This document shows, piece by piece, positions 25,611-34,749 of a DNA stretch of 64,000 nucleotides (position 1 is the stretch's first letter; each line of letters opens with the position of its first letter). The notes below the pieces were generated by a model, which did not search any database, was not told where the DNA came from, and saw only the letters and a list, made by a program, of their open reading frames with translations. This stretch comes from Alkaliphilus metalliredigens QYMF (GTDB lineage: Bacteria > Bacillota > Clostridia > Peptostreptococcales > Natronincolaceae). The DNA is taken from the NCBI RefSeq assembly GCF_000016985.1, contig NC_009633.1, positions 3,577,539-3,641,538 of the forward strand, given 5' to 3'. The position numbers and the translations under genes were made by a program.

Positions 25611-27208
25611 GTTGCCACCTCCTCGATAACTTCTCCTTCTAATAAGGCATCTTGTTTCCATGGTGGTGTAATAAAGCCCCAAGTTGGTGTATTCATTCCC
25701 ATGGAAATATCTTTTCCAAATATAACTGCACCTTTAAAACCTGCATAAGGCCCACTATAGTCATATGAATGTAGCTGTTTTGAGAATATTCCCATCTTTT
25801 GTGCCACATACTTATCCTTAATACCCGAACAGAATAAGCTCGGTTTTAAAGCTTTTAGTAATTCTTCTGATTCAAAATGATTTAAATCATCAATGACATA
25901 GCTGCCATCTTCCATTTCTTGAATCAGCCCCTTATATTGACCTAAAGGCATTTCCTTTTTTAATTCCGCTAGCTTTTCTGGTGATAAATATACCCTGTAA
26001 TTTTTCTCATCCTTCTCAACATGTAGATCTGGAATGTTTCTACTATCCGCATCCAACTTAATATGTGGAATAATATCCCGACCTTCATAATCATCTCTAT
26101 GGCCGAATTCGTATCCTGCAACAACCGTTTCAACTCCAAGTTCCTTCAACAAACCTTGATAATGATGGGCTCTAGAACCACCCACGAATAATAAGGCTGT
26201 TTTTCCTTCACATATTTTCTTATACATCTCCATAGATTCTTTAATTTCTTTTAATTCTTCTACAATGACTTCTTCTGTACGCTTAATCAGCGTCTCATCT
26301 CCAAAGTATTTAGCTGTGTTTCTTAAACTTTCTATGGTACCTGCAATCCCAACAAAATTTACCTTAAGCCAAGGAGTACCATATTTAATTTCGATCATTT
26401 CTGCAATATAGTTGATAGAACGATGACATTGTACTAGGTTAAGATCTGCTTTATGGGCACTCTTTAACTCTTTATAAGTCCCATCTCCCGTCATCACTGA
26501 GACAATATGATAACCTATTTTACCTAATATCCTAGATATTTCCCATCCATCTCCACCGATGTTATACTCACCCATAACATTGATGGCATATTGCTTCATT
26601 TCAGCATCACCAGTACCGATCACATCTCTCATCAATACATTATTTGCAATATGGTGACCTGCCGACTGACTGACACCCTTGTATCCTTCACAGTCAAAGG
26701 CCATTACTTGAATACCGAATTCCGCTTGGGCATCTCTTGCAACTGCATGAATGTCATCGCCGATTAGCCCAACGGGACAGGTAGAAGAAATGGTGATCGC
26801 CTCTGGTTTGAAAATTTCATAGGCTTCTTTTACAGCCTGTCTTAATCTCTTCTCACCACCAAAGACAATATCGCTTTCTTGCATATCCGTGGAGAAGCAA
26901 TAGCTCAAGAAGTTACTTTCTCCTTTTTCGGAACGTCCTTTATGTCTTCTCGTTCCCCATGTATAATAAGAGCAACCAATAGGTCCGTGTACGATATGCA
27001 CAACATCCTTTAATGGCCCCAATACAACACCTTTACATCCTGCGAAACAACAGCCTCTGTTGCTGATAATTCCAGGAATCGTACGCGTATTTGCTTGTAT
27101 TTCTTGGCCTACCTCAGAATCCTTTGTTAGCATATGTTTGATACGATTCTTTTTTACTTTTGGCGGGTATTTTTGTAAAATTTTATCTATCTTTTTATCT
27201 ATAGCCAT
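25604..27208 (-). CDS. nifD: Nitrogenase MoFe protein alpha chain (clostridial type)
   Basis: About 534 residues. P-cluster ligand regions are RGCCFAGCKGVVLGP, HIVHGPIGCSYYTWG and SSTCPVGLIGDD; the FeMo-co cysteine lies in NLVQCHRSINY, and the FeMo-co histidine in LHSYDYSGPYAGF. Between about residues 380 and 440 there is a charged insert (around HVEKDEKNYRVYLSPEKL) of the kind that marks Clostridium-type NifD and is absent from Azotobacter. The ATG at 27206-27208 is chosen by its 8-base spacing from GGAG; a GTG three codons earlier is the alternative. Confidence 0.96.
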   Translation of the reverse strand: MAIDKKIDKILQKYPPKVKKNRIKHMLTKDSEVGQEIQANTRTIPGIISNRGCCFAGCKGVVLGPLKDVVHIVHGPIGCSYYTWGTRRHKGRSEKGESNFLSYCFSTDMQESDIVFGGEKRLRQAVKEAYEIFKPEAITISSTCPVGLIGDDIHAVARDAQAEFGIQVMAFDCEGYKGVSQSAGHHIANNVLMRDVIGTGDAEMKQYAINVMGEYNIGGDGWEISRILGKIGYHIVSVMTGDGTYKELKSAHKADLNLVQCHRSINYIAEMIEIKYGTPWLKVNFVGIAGTIESLRNTAKYFGDETLIKRTEEVIVEELKEIKESMEMYKKICEGKTALLFVGGSRAHHYQGLLKELGVETVVAGYEFGHRDDYEGRDIIPHIKLDADSRNIPDLHVEKDEKNYRVYLSPEKLAELKKEMPLGQYKGLIQEMEDGSYVIDDLNHFESEELLKALKPSLFCSGIKDKYVAQKMGIFSKQLHSYDYSGPYAGFKGAVIFGKDISMGMNTPTWGFITPPWKQDALLEGEVIEEVATC

Positions 27209-27232
27209 ATGATTCACTCCTCTCTTAACTTC

Positions 27233-27616
27233 TTAGGTAATCGCCGTATCTCCTGTTTCCCCAGTCCTAACTCTAATGGCTTCTTCCACTGGTAATACAA
27301 ATATCTTTCCATCTCCTGGACTGCCTGTTTGATTCGCATGTATAATGACAGTCACTGCCTTTTCCACCGCTCCATCTGGTACTGTTACCAATAACAACCT
27401 TTTAGGTAGAAGCCTATACCCTTCAGAAAAAGTCTCAGCTACCGACGTAGGCATGTTGTTCTCTGTCAAAAATGCCTCTTCGATTGTATAATCCATTGCT
27501 TTTTTTCCTCTTCCAGATATCTTTGTACATGTAAAGGCTGGAAAACCCTCAGTAGCCAATGCTTTTTTCGTTTTATTTACCATATTCATCCGAATAATAG
27601 CCATAATTTCCTTCAT
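27233..27616 (-). CDS. nifI2: Nitrogenase PII-like regulator NifI2
   Basis: A GlnB-family protein of about 127 residues. Start chosen at the ATG at 27614-27616 (MKEIMAIIRMNMV) after GAGGAG; longer readings overlap nifI1. PII core motifs are seen in KISGRGKK, LLVTVPDGAVEKAV and GSPGDGKIFVLPVEEAIRVRTGE. NifI1 and NifI2 bind to and inhibit nitrogenase after ammonium addition in methanogens and some anaerobes, with 2-oxoglutarate and ATP relieving inhibition. The T-loop (around EEAFLTENNMPTSVAE) is longer than in GlnB, as usual for NifI2. Confidence 0.94.
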   Translation of the reverse strand: MKEIMAIIRMNMVNKTKKALATEGFPAFTCTKISGRGKKAMDYTIEEAFLTENNMPTSVAETFSEGYRLLPKRLLLVTVPDGAVEKAVTVIIHANQTGSPGDGKIFVLPVEEAIRVRTGETGDTAIT

Positions 27617-27629
27617 AATAGACACTCCT

Positions 27630-27956
27630 CTATAATTTACTTTCACCACTACTGATGGTATAGACCTCATCTACATCACTAACAAATATTTTTCCATCTC
27701 CAAATGCGCCCTTTTCTCCAGTCTTTGATTCTCTTTTGATAACGCCTACTACATCATCTTTGTATTCATTTTCACAGACAACCATGAGTATATTTTTAGG
27801 GATTTCATCATAAGATATGTCTCCCACCTTAATTCCTCTTTGTTTACCTCGTCCGACTACATCTATTTTCGTTACAGCTGGAAACCCAGCATCATTTAAC
27901 TCCGTAAGCACAGTGGCTACTTTTTCTGGTCTGATAATCGCTCTAATTAATTTCAT
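27630..27956 (-). CDS. nifI1: Nitrogenase PII-like regulator NifI1
   Basis: A 108-residue PII homologue, MKLIRAIIRPEKVATVLTEL being the typical strand-helix opening. VVGRGKQRGIKVGDISYDEIPK is a short T-loop region of NifI1 type without the GlnB uridylylated tyrosine motif, and GDGKIFVSDVDEVYTIS closes the fold. It acts with NifI2 as post-translational brake on nitrogenase. Placement between nifH and nifD is the standard arrangement. AGGGGGG precedes the ATG; 13 bases separate it from nifI2. Confidence 0.95.
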   Translation of the reverse strand: MKLIRAIIRPEKVATVLTELNDAGFPAVTKIDVVGRGKQRGIKVGDISYDEIPKNILMVVCENEYKDDVVGVIKRESKTGEKGAFGDGKIFVSDVDEVYTISSGESKL

Positions 27957-28042
27957 TTATATATTCCCCCCTATTTTTAATATTTTCTTATATTTTTTAT
28001 ATACGACTCTTTAAGGAATTCACTATGTTTACTATCCGCACA

Positions 28043-28888
<846 letters not shown>

Positions 28889-28902
28889 TTATATTTAAGT
28901 TA

Positions 28903-28920
28903 GTAGCATCATATTGCTAC
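28903..28920 (-). other. Short perfect hairpin in the nifH leader
   Basis: GTAGCA and TGCTAC enclose a six-base loop ATATGA, 42 bases before the nifH ATG; a second small hairpin (ATACT/AGTAT) lies at 28956-28969. Twin hairpins with hexaloops recall ANTAR-type targets, but the expected G at loop position 4 is not there. Confidence 0.35.
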
Positions 28921-28972
28921 TAAAATTGAAACCTGTTTTGCATGGAATATACTGTATACTCCGAAGTATGTT

Positions 28973-29125
28973 TCAGTCTCTTTTTTCTGCCTCTATTTGC
29001 TCTTGTTTTGTAAATAGATCTAGATATTTTTTATTAGACATATTCATCATTGTGGTTAATTCTGGTACCAATGAAAAAGACGCCCACAATATCAGGAAAT
29101 TACTCCTTTTAATTGTAGACGTCAT
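28973..29125 (-). CDS. Candidate 50-residue leader ORF upstream of nifH
   Basis: An ATG at 29123-29125 opens 50 codons ending at TGA at 28973-28975. The product has a hydrophobic middle (NFLILWASFSLVPEL) and a charged, coding-like end (NKKYLDLFTKQEQIEAEKRD). There is no good Shine-Dalgarno at the ATG; AAAGGAG lies inside, and a later start (MMNMSNKK, 29039 region) is possible. The first 15 codons are the same bases as the terminator-like hairpin at 29079-29123, so translation and hairpin formation would exclude each other. No homologue is known to me. Confidence 0.35.
   Translation of the reverse strand: MTSTIKRSNFLILWASFSLVPELTTMMNMSNKKYLDLFTKQEQIEAEKRD
29074..29123 (-). promoter_or_regulatory. 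Terminator-like hairpin in the nifH leader, candidate attenuator
   Basis: In the minus transcript GACGTCTACAAT pairs with ATTGTGGGCGTC over 12 bases with two G-U pairs, then TTTTT follows. The G-U pairs become mismatches on the plus strand, so the structure is specific to the nif direction. It lies about 210 bases before nifH with no complete gene upstream in that direction. Confidence 0.6.
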
Positions 29126-29318
29126 TGTCTATTGCAATCTATTCACTTTTAAATTAATCATGTAGCTACTTTTACTCTTACAAGACTTTTTATTTTTCTC
29201 ATAATCTATAGTAAACTAGATGCTAAACTTTTCTAATCCCTATTGCTTAATTGTCTGTGTTTTCATTTTTTTATAATATATCACAGATTAAATTACTTTT
29301 CAATGGCAGTTTTTATAA

Positions 29319-29344
29319 TTTTCAGAATGTTTCGAATCTGAAAA
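29319..29344. promoter_or_regulatory. Inverted repeat in the far nifH upstream region
   Basis: TTTTCAGA and TCTGAAAA, 10 bases apart, perfect 8-base arms. The surrounding 29126-29530 is very AT-rich, with a long T/A tract at about 29395-29430 and two copies of TGTTTTCATTTTT (29258-29270, 29388-29400) exactly 130 bases apart. Operator function is a guess. Confidence 0.35.
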
Positions 29345-29532
29345 CGTTATCTGTTTTTTACAAAATAGTATTTTTACAACGTGGTAATGTTTTCATTTTT
29401 TTTTTATTTTTTTTATTTTTTTTTTTGAAAGAAAATTTTTTATAATGTCATATATAGTTATATATTTCCATATTTCACTAGTGTCATTGCTCCCACTCCC
29501 TTCTATCTTTCAAAAGCACCAGTAAAAGAAAA

Positions 29533-29640
29533 GTGAGTCAGAATGATGAAACCTACAATGAATTAATCATAAAAAAATATTCAGATGTCTACAAAGAACG
29601 TGAGATGTTTAAACAAGAGAAAATAAATGGAAATGCCTGA
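29533..29640 (+). pseudogene. Possible coding remnant of 35 codons
   Basis: From a GTG at 29533 to a TGA at 29638-29640 the plus strand reads SQNDETYNELIIKKYSDVYK and on to EREMFKQEKINGNA, a composition typical of real protein ends. There is no convincing ribosome binding site, and upstream frames are closed. Its stop lies inside the left arm of the terminator at 29629-29664, as for a true gene end. It may be the end of a deleted gene. Confidence 0.3.
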
Positions 29641-29664
29641 GATTATGTTCATTCAGGCATTTCC
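29629..29664. terminator. Terminator downstream of the ParA-like gene
   Basis: GGAAATGCCTGA and its perfect complement with a 12-base loop; T-rich after the stem on the minus strand. It lies 45 bases past the stop of the interrupted ParA-like gene. Confidence 0.75.
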
Positions 29665-29708
29665 AATTTACCAGCGATTATTTTAATCATTATTATCATT
29701 TAGGCATG

Positions 29709-31060
29709 TTAATGCTTTTCAATGATTTTTGAATGAATTAAATAGGAAGCAAATTTTTTCCGTTTTTTCATATAGGTCCTATATCTATAGGCCTCTTCTT
29801 TTATGTTTTTTATATAAGTATGTTGCACTAAATTACGTAAAGAATCCTTAGCATATTCTACAAGGTCAATGTCACCTATTTCAGCATAGGGAATGTTATT
29901 CATGTATTTATAAATATGATTTGTATTTCTTCTATAACTATAAGCAACATTATCAATGATACTTTTTTTATGAGAAATATGATTGATCATTGCCTCCATT
30001 GTCTTTTTACTATAGGGTATTTCAAATGTTTCGCAATTTAAATCCACTAGGGGCATTAATCTTTTATTGCCTACTTTTTTGAAAATCATTCTTTCTTCAA
30101 TAAATCCAAGACTGAAATTGCATTTAATCATCTTATTATATACCAATGAGATGTTTCCCTTGGTATTAATTCCAGATTCTTCAAACTTTAATAGAATTTG
30201 TTTGGTACTGTCTATTTTTGTTGGCATAAAGTCATGTACAATAAGACTTTTTCCCCCATATTAAATATGTTACTTTTCGTATTCACTATATTGATATCAG
30301 TGTTTACAAATACATAATCATAGAGGGAGCTAATTTTCTTTATGGCTTCATAAAACACCCGTTCATCAGCACTATTTATTAATTTTTTATCGTTATATGT
30401 ATACACATTTACAACATCTTCTTTATTATGTTTTATTCTTTCTCTAACAAAATGATCTTGATGATTTGTACCGATAAGGGGATAAATACTTGTAAAATAG
30501 TTAACCAGTTTATGATGCTCTGTTAGATCTATCAATGCAACTGTCTGTTTCTTTTCATTACATAGTTCACTTAATGCAGAAATCAGTGATGTTTTGCCAG
30601 TATTACCTGAGCCTGTAAAAAAGAAGGCGTTTTTTAATTTTTTTATCCAAGAATGTCCTTCTTCTTTTGGTAATCCTGAGGATTTATTAATGATTTCAAG
30701 ATGAATCAATTTATGTTTATCCAGGCGGTTAAGTAAAATCATACATTGCTCTATCTCATCACTAGAAAGTGCTATATTGTTTATCACCTTTACATGTATC
30801 TCAACGTTAAAAGCCAAAAGATGATTTAAAAGCTCAAAAACAATTTCTTGTAGGTTATTATCACAAAAATCGATAATGACCTTATACTCATCAACCTTAT
30901 CAATATTCTTGATACTGCTTACCCTCATACAATTATATAATAATGAATTATTCTTCTCAAAGGACTGCATATGCTCCTTCTCATAATTCAATGAGGATAC
31001 ACCTGTTGTTATTATACACCTTTGCAAGCCATCTATATGTTCATTGGTCGTAGCATCCAT
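29709..31060 (-). pseudogene. ParA/CpaE-like P-loop ATPase interrupted by a frameshift
   Basis: Two overlapping frames read as one protein of about 450 residues. The first (31060 to 30212) has an N-terminal region of about 145 residues like a degenerate receiver, then the P-loop FFFTGSGNTGKTS (about residue 150), TVALIDL, and YDYVFVNTDINIV. Near 30248-30257 a GGGGGAAAAA run precedes the break; in the -1 frame the sequence continues LIVHDFMPTKIDSTKQ, exactly the expected strand, and stays open to 29709. The second frame lacks a ribosome binding site. The break may be a mutation, a length-variable tract, or programmed slippage. The start ATG at 31060 has AGGAGG. Divergent from a ParM-like gene. 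Confidence 0.7.
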
Positions 31061-31139
31061 AACCCAACCTCCTATTACTATATATATCTGAAAATATCAC
31101 CTATTTTGGGTAATTTCAACAAATTTCGATAATTCCCTA

Positions 31140-31169
31140 CCAAAGGCCTATATAATAAATAGGCTTTGG
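31140..31169. promoter_or_regulatory. Inverted repeat between ParA-like and ParM-like genes, possible operator or centromere-like site
   Basis: CCAAAGGCCTAT faces ATAGGCTTTGG with one bulged G. Related TACC/GGTA words with A or T runs occur at about 31103-31112 and 31198-31208. Repeated sites in the gap beside a segregation actin recall parC-like sites, but the repeats here are few and degenerate. Confidence 0.4.
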
Positions 31170-31229
31170 TGCGATATATTTTACATAAGATACCATACTT
31201 TTTGGTAAATGATGTTAGGAGGTAAGATG

Positions 31230-32354
31230 ATGAGAAACAAAGTTCGTATTTATGTTGATGGTGGTAATCGACTAACCAAAGTCATGGAAGAGGCAAAAAA
31301 ACCATTTAGTTTTCCTACCATTGTATCGGAACCTGGAATTGAATTGGATTATGGAACAAGCTTTGACTTATTTGATTTGCAGTCAGAATCCCAGGAAATT
31401 GACTTTGACCATATGTTGGTGGAAATCATTAAGGATGGGGAATCTTTAGGTAAAAAGCTTGTGGGAAAAGCTGCTGAAAACAAAGGTGTTTTGATACGAG
31501 ATCGGAACAGATATGAAAAGAAATATAATGATGAAGTGATTAAATTTTGTATTTTGTCAGGGATTGCGTCAAACTTTGTTAAGTATGAAAAGAATGATCA
31601 ATCGGTAGATATCACAATTAACCAGCCTTTAGTAGAGTATGTTTCTAACAAAAAAGCTTTTTCTAATAGTCACGGCGAACCCTTAAAGGGCAATGTGAAG
31701 GTGTTATACTATAATACCCACAATACTTCAGAAGTGATTAAAGAAATCGTATTTGATATTGAAAGTGTTACCTTCTGTCCTGAAGCTATCGCAACATTTT
31801 TCCACTATTCAGTCAATGAAAGTGGAACCATAAAAGATGAATATATGAAAAGTAAAAAAACCATTGTTTTTGATATTGGTTCAGGACAAATCAACGTTGC
31901 TGCATTTAATGGGCTCAAATCAATAGGAGTCAATACCTTTGAAAAAGGGATGTTAGACTGTTATGAAAAGGTATCCATGATGCTTTATAATAATTTCAGA
32001 GAAAAATTAGACAGAAAACCTTATACATATGATATTGATAATATGATTCGATATAATGATAAAATTCTTAAAGCAAAAAAAGGTGAAAACATTGATGCAA
32101 GTGGGATTGTACATGATGTGTTTGATGGTTTCGCCTATGAATTGAGTAAGGATTTCAGAGAATTTGTTAAGACGAAGTTCATTGGCAACTGCGATCAGGC
32201 AATCATTTGCGGTGGAGGTAGTGAACTGCTATTTGATTATTTAAGTGATTATCTTGGTAATGATTTTTATTGTGTGAAACCAGATACTGCACAATATCAT
32301 AATATCATTGGTAGCATGTATTACAGAATATATAAAGATGCAGCAAATAACTAA
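31230..32354 (+). CDS. ParM/StbA-like actin-fold segregation protein
   Basis: About 375 residues. Actin-fold motifs are seen: phosphate 1 VRIYVDGGNRLTK at the N-terminus, phosphate 2 TIVFDIGSGQINVAAFNG near residue 215, and the adenosine motif AIICGGGSELLFDY near residue 330. ParM-like proteins polymerise with ATP or GTP to move plasmid DNA bound through a ParR-type adaptor. The ATG at 31230 is 7 bases after GGAGG; the ATG just before it (31227) is possible. The next gene follows after 19 bases and may encode the partner. Its location on what seems to be the chromosome beside nif is noteworthy. Confidence 0.85.
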   Translation: MRNKVRIYVDGGNRLTKVMEEAKKPFSFPTIVSEPGIELDYGTSFDLFDLQSESQEIDFDHMLVEIIKDGESLGKKLVGKAAENKGVLIRDRNRYEKKYNDEVIKFCILSGIASNFVKYEKNDQSVDITINQPLVEYVSNKKAFSNSHGEPLKGNVKVLYYNTHNTSEVIKEIVFDIESVTFCPEAIATFFHYSVNESGTIKDEYMKSKKTIVFDIGSGQINVAAFNGLKSIGVNTFEKGMLDCYEKVSMMLYNNFREKLDRKPYTYDIDNMIRYNDKILKAKKGENIDASGIVHDVFDGFAYELSKDFREFVKTKFIGNCDQAIICGGGSELLFDYLSDYLGNDFYCVKPDTAQYHNIIGSMYYRIYKDAANN

Positions 32355-32373
32355 TAAAAAGTAGGTGAGCAAT

Positions 32374-33210
32374 TTGATAATCAAAATTTCGGAAAAGCCT
32401 GTTATTTCAATAGATACTGGTAAATCTTTAGGTTCTTTAAAAGGGTTCATATACAAAAATAATAAAGTCACTTTTTTATATTGTCAATTTTCAGATCACT
32501 ATGTTTATATACCTATTCAGGATGCATACATAGGACCAGATACCATTATGTTAAAAGTCACTGAAGATATAAATATGCTCTATACTGATGCAGCCACAAA
32601 GATCTATACCACAGCTGGTAAAGAAGTCGGTACCCTTACTTCTATTGAAATGGATGATTTATTTCATATAACCGGTATCATGGTGGATGATTTATTCATT
32701 GAAATAGACAAAATACTACATATGGAAAATATAATTATTGTGGCAACTGATAAAATAGACACGGAGCATACCGTCCTCGTACCGATAAATACCACGGTTC
32801 CTACTGAAGTAAATGAGAATTCCGCTGATGAAGTAGAGGCGGAACAAAGGGATTTAATCAATCAGGAATTAAGCTTAGACCCTAGTCCTAGTTCCACTCC
32901 TACTCCCATACAAGAGATAGAGGATCATCTTGTAACCAATACAGCGCCGGTAGGAGATGTAGAACAAGATGAAACCGATACTTTAGATGTTTTAGATATT
33001 CAAGATGTTCAAGGTGTTCAAGATGTTCAAGATGAGCTTGCCATTGAAATTGATCCAAGGTATCATTATCTGGTGGGAAAAAAGCTTTTAGAGGAGATTA
33101 CCATCCTGAAAGAAACCTATAAAAAAGATACACTCATTGATGTCGCTCTCATTCAGTTTGCCATTGACAGTAATGCCATCGTGAAGGTGATCATGAATAC
33201 CGAAGATTAA
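32374..33210 (+). CDS. PRC-barrel-like protein with acidic repeat linker, partner of the ParM-like actin
   Basis: About 278 residues. Two successive beta-rich segments resemble PRC-barrels (VISIDTGKSLGSLKGFIY, and IYTTAGKEVGTLTSIEMDD), covering about residues 1-130. Residues 135-230 are acidic and low-complexity, with an in-frame nonapeptide-coding tandem repeat. The end (PRYHYLVGKKLLEEITILKE) is helical. I choose TTG at 32374 as start because AGGTGAG is correctly spaced; GTG at 32365 is the alternative. No known ParR fold is recognisable, but the gene position directly behind the actin gene is that of an adaptor. Function is inferred. Confidence 0.65.
   Translation: MIIKISEKPVISIDTGKSLGSLKGFIYKNNKVTFLYCQFSDHYVYIPIQDAYIGPDTIMLKVTEDINMLYTDAATKIYTTAGKEVGTLTSIEMDDLFHITGIMVDDLFIEIDKILHMENIIIVATDKIDTEHTVLVPINTTVPTEVNENSADEVEAEQRDLINQELSLDPSPSSTPTPIQEIEDHLVTNTAPVGDVEQDETDTLDVLDIQDVQGVQDVQDELAIEIDPRYHYLVGKKLLEEITILKETYKKDTLIDVALIQFAIDSNAIVKVIMNTED
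32995..33030 (+). repeat. Four tandem 9-bp repeats in the linker-coding region
   Basis: Units of GATGTTCAA (variants GATATTCAA, GGTGTTCAA) occur four times head to tail, coding for repeated Asp-Val-Gln. Copy number can change without frameshift. Confidence 0.85.
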
Positions 33211-33248
33211 GAGTCTGTAAAATAGTTTATATACCTCACAAATAAAGT

Positions 33249-33294
33249 ACTCCTCTCAGGTGGTTATTAGAAGTAACCACCTGGGAGGAGTTTT
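33249..33294 (+). terminator. Terminator of the ParM-like operon
   Basis: An 18-base-pair stem (ACTCCTC then CAGGTGGTTA with their complements, one mismatch) and TTTT. It lies 38 bases past the PRC-like gene stop. The rest of the gap to dctM (33295-33501) holds a 7-base inverted repeat CTAACAC/GTGTTAG (33466-33500) next to the dctM stop but no T tract. Confidence 0.9.
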
Positions 33295-33501
33295 AAGATC
33301 AATTTATAACATTATTTATAGTCCCTCTGTTTTATCATTTAAAATTCTAGAATTTTTAATCATATCAATAAAAGTAAGTGTCAAAATCATTTCTTCCACT
33401 TCCTCCTGCCTCAATATAAGATAACAGACCGATACCACTAAAGCATTACTAATCCACCACCTACACTAACACGTAGGGGTAGCGCTTCTTATGGTGTTAG
33501 G

Positions 33502-34749
33502 TTAAAAGAATAAAGGTACATATACTATCAGTAATAGAACTGCCAATAGACCAAACATAAAGGGAATAATCGATCTAGTTATTTTCTCAATGGATAGCCC
33601 TGTCACAGTACTGGCAACGTACAAATTAATTGCCACCGGAGGGGTAATCATCCCTATTGCCAGTCCTACAACAATGATTAATCCAAAATGTACTAAATCT
33701 ATTCCTAATTGATTAATTAATGGTAGAAACACAGGTGTCAATATAATAAGTGCTGATGCCGTTTCCATAAATATGCCTGCTGCTACAATAATACTAGTGA
33801 TTAACAGCATAATCACATACTTATTACTGGATAATGCCAATACACTGTTGGCAATAGTGGTGGGAATACTGTAATATGCCAACACCCAGCTCAATATACT
33901 AGAGGTTGCAATTAAAAACATGACAACCGACATGGTAATGGCTGATTTAACAATAATATCAAATATATCTTTTGGTTTCATGTCTTTATAAATAAAAAGT
34001 GCAACAAACAATGAATAGTTTACCGCTATCACAGCTGCCTCAGAAGGGGTAAAAAATCCTGTAAATATACCACCTAATATAATTACCGGTGTCATAATTC
34101 CCCAAATTGCTCCCATAAATGTCTTCACTACATTCTTAACAGAAAAATCTGCACCTTTGGGATAATTATGCTTATAGGCATGTCTTATGGCAATACCAAT
34201 TAAAATCAAACCCATTAAAACGCCAGGCACAAATCCACTTAAAAACAATTTTTCCACTGATACACCTGCTATGACAGCATAGAGTATCATAGGCACTGAT
34301 GGTGGAATCACAACTCCGATTGTTCCACTGGCAGCTATAAGCGCCGCAGATGTGGCCTCATCATAGCCCTTCTTTTTCAATTCAGGTATTAATGGGGTTC
34401 CAACCGCCGCTGTTGTCGCAGCTCCAGAACCAGATATGGCAGCAAAGAACATAGCAGCCAGTACACAAACCACCGACAGCCCTCCCTTTAAGAATCCAAA
34501 TATGGAATCGGCAAAGTCTACTAGTTTTTCCGACACTTTTCCTTTTGCCAATATATCTCCAGCCAATATAAAAAAGGGAACTGCAATCAAAGCAAATGTA
34601 TCGGTTCCTGCAAACATCCGTTGCACCATCACTAAGACAGGCATCCCTTCCTTTATCAATACAACAAATGATGCCAATCCGATGGCCACCGCCACAGGAA
34701 TACCCAAAAGCATAAATATGAGAAAAGAAATAAATATAAGTCCAGCCAT
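33502..34749 (-). CDS. dctM: TRAP transporter large membrane subunit DctM
   Basis: A 415-residue membrane protein with about 12 transmembrane segments. Family marks are FISFLIFMLLGIPVAVAIGL at the N-terminus, AAISGSGAATTAAVG, and SGTIGVVIPPSVPMILYA. It forms the sodium-coupled channel of a tripartite ATP-independent periplasmic-type transporter. Its ATG directly follows the dctQ stop codon. A dicarboxylate or sugar-acid substrate is plausible; see dctP and ilvD. Confidence 0.95.
   Translation of the reverse strand: MAGLIFISFLIFMLLGIPVAVAIGLASFVVLIKEGMPVLVMVQRMFAGTDTFALIAVPFFILAGDILAKGKVSEKLVDFADSIFGFLKGGLSVVCVLAAMFFAAISGSGAATTAAVGTPLIPELKKKGYDEATSAALIAASGTIGVVIPPSVPMILYAVIAGVSVEKLFLSGFVPGVLMGLILIGIAIRHAYKHNYPKGADFSVKNVVKTFMGAIWGIMTPVIILGGIFTGFFTPSEAAVIAVNYSLFVALFIYKDMKPKDIFDIIVKSAITMSVVMFLIATSSILSWVLAYYSIPTTIANSVLALSSNKYVIMLLITSIIVAAGIFMETASALIILTPVFLPLINQLGIDLVHFGLIIVVGLAIGMITPPVAINLYVASTVTGLSIEKITRSIIPFMFGLLAVLLLIVYVPLFF

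Noticed and set aside
24246-25682. Longer NifK with 24 extra N-terminal residues
   Set aside because: The extra part lies entirely in the end of nifD and has no ribosome binding site, while an ATG at 25610 has GGAGG and matches the clostridial NifK start.
27233-27670. Longer NifI2 starting at 27670
   Set aside because: The extra 18 residues overlap nifI1 and are not part of the PII fold; ATG at 27616 has a good Shine-Dalgarno.
28903-28969. ANTAR-type twin hairpin antitermination site before nifH
   Set aside because: Two small hairpins exist but loops do not show the A1/G4 hexaloop rule, and the terminator lies upstream rather than overlapping the second hairpin.
29391-29430. Long T-rich tract as a terminator
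   Set aside because: No stem precedes the T run on the plus strand; treated as A/T tract of the nifH upstream region.
30240-30260. Classical -1 programmed frameshift heptamer (A AAA AAG) in the ParA-like gene
   Set aside because: The phase of the tract does not give a standard X XXY YYZ heptamer in the zero frame, so I report only a mononucleotide-tract frameshift.
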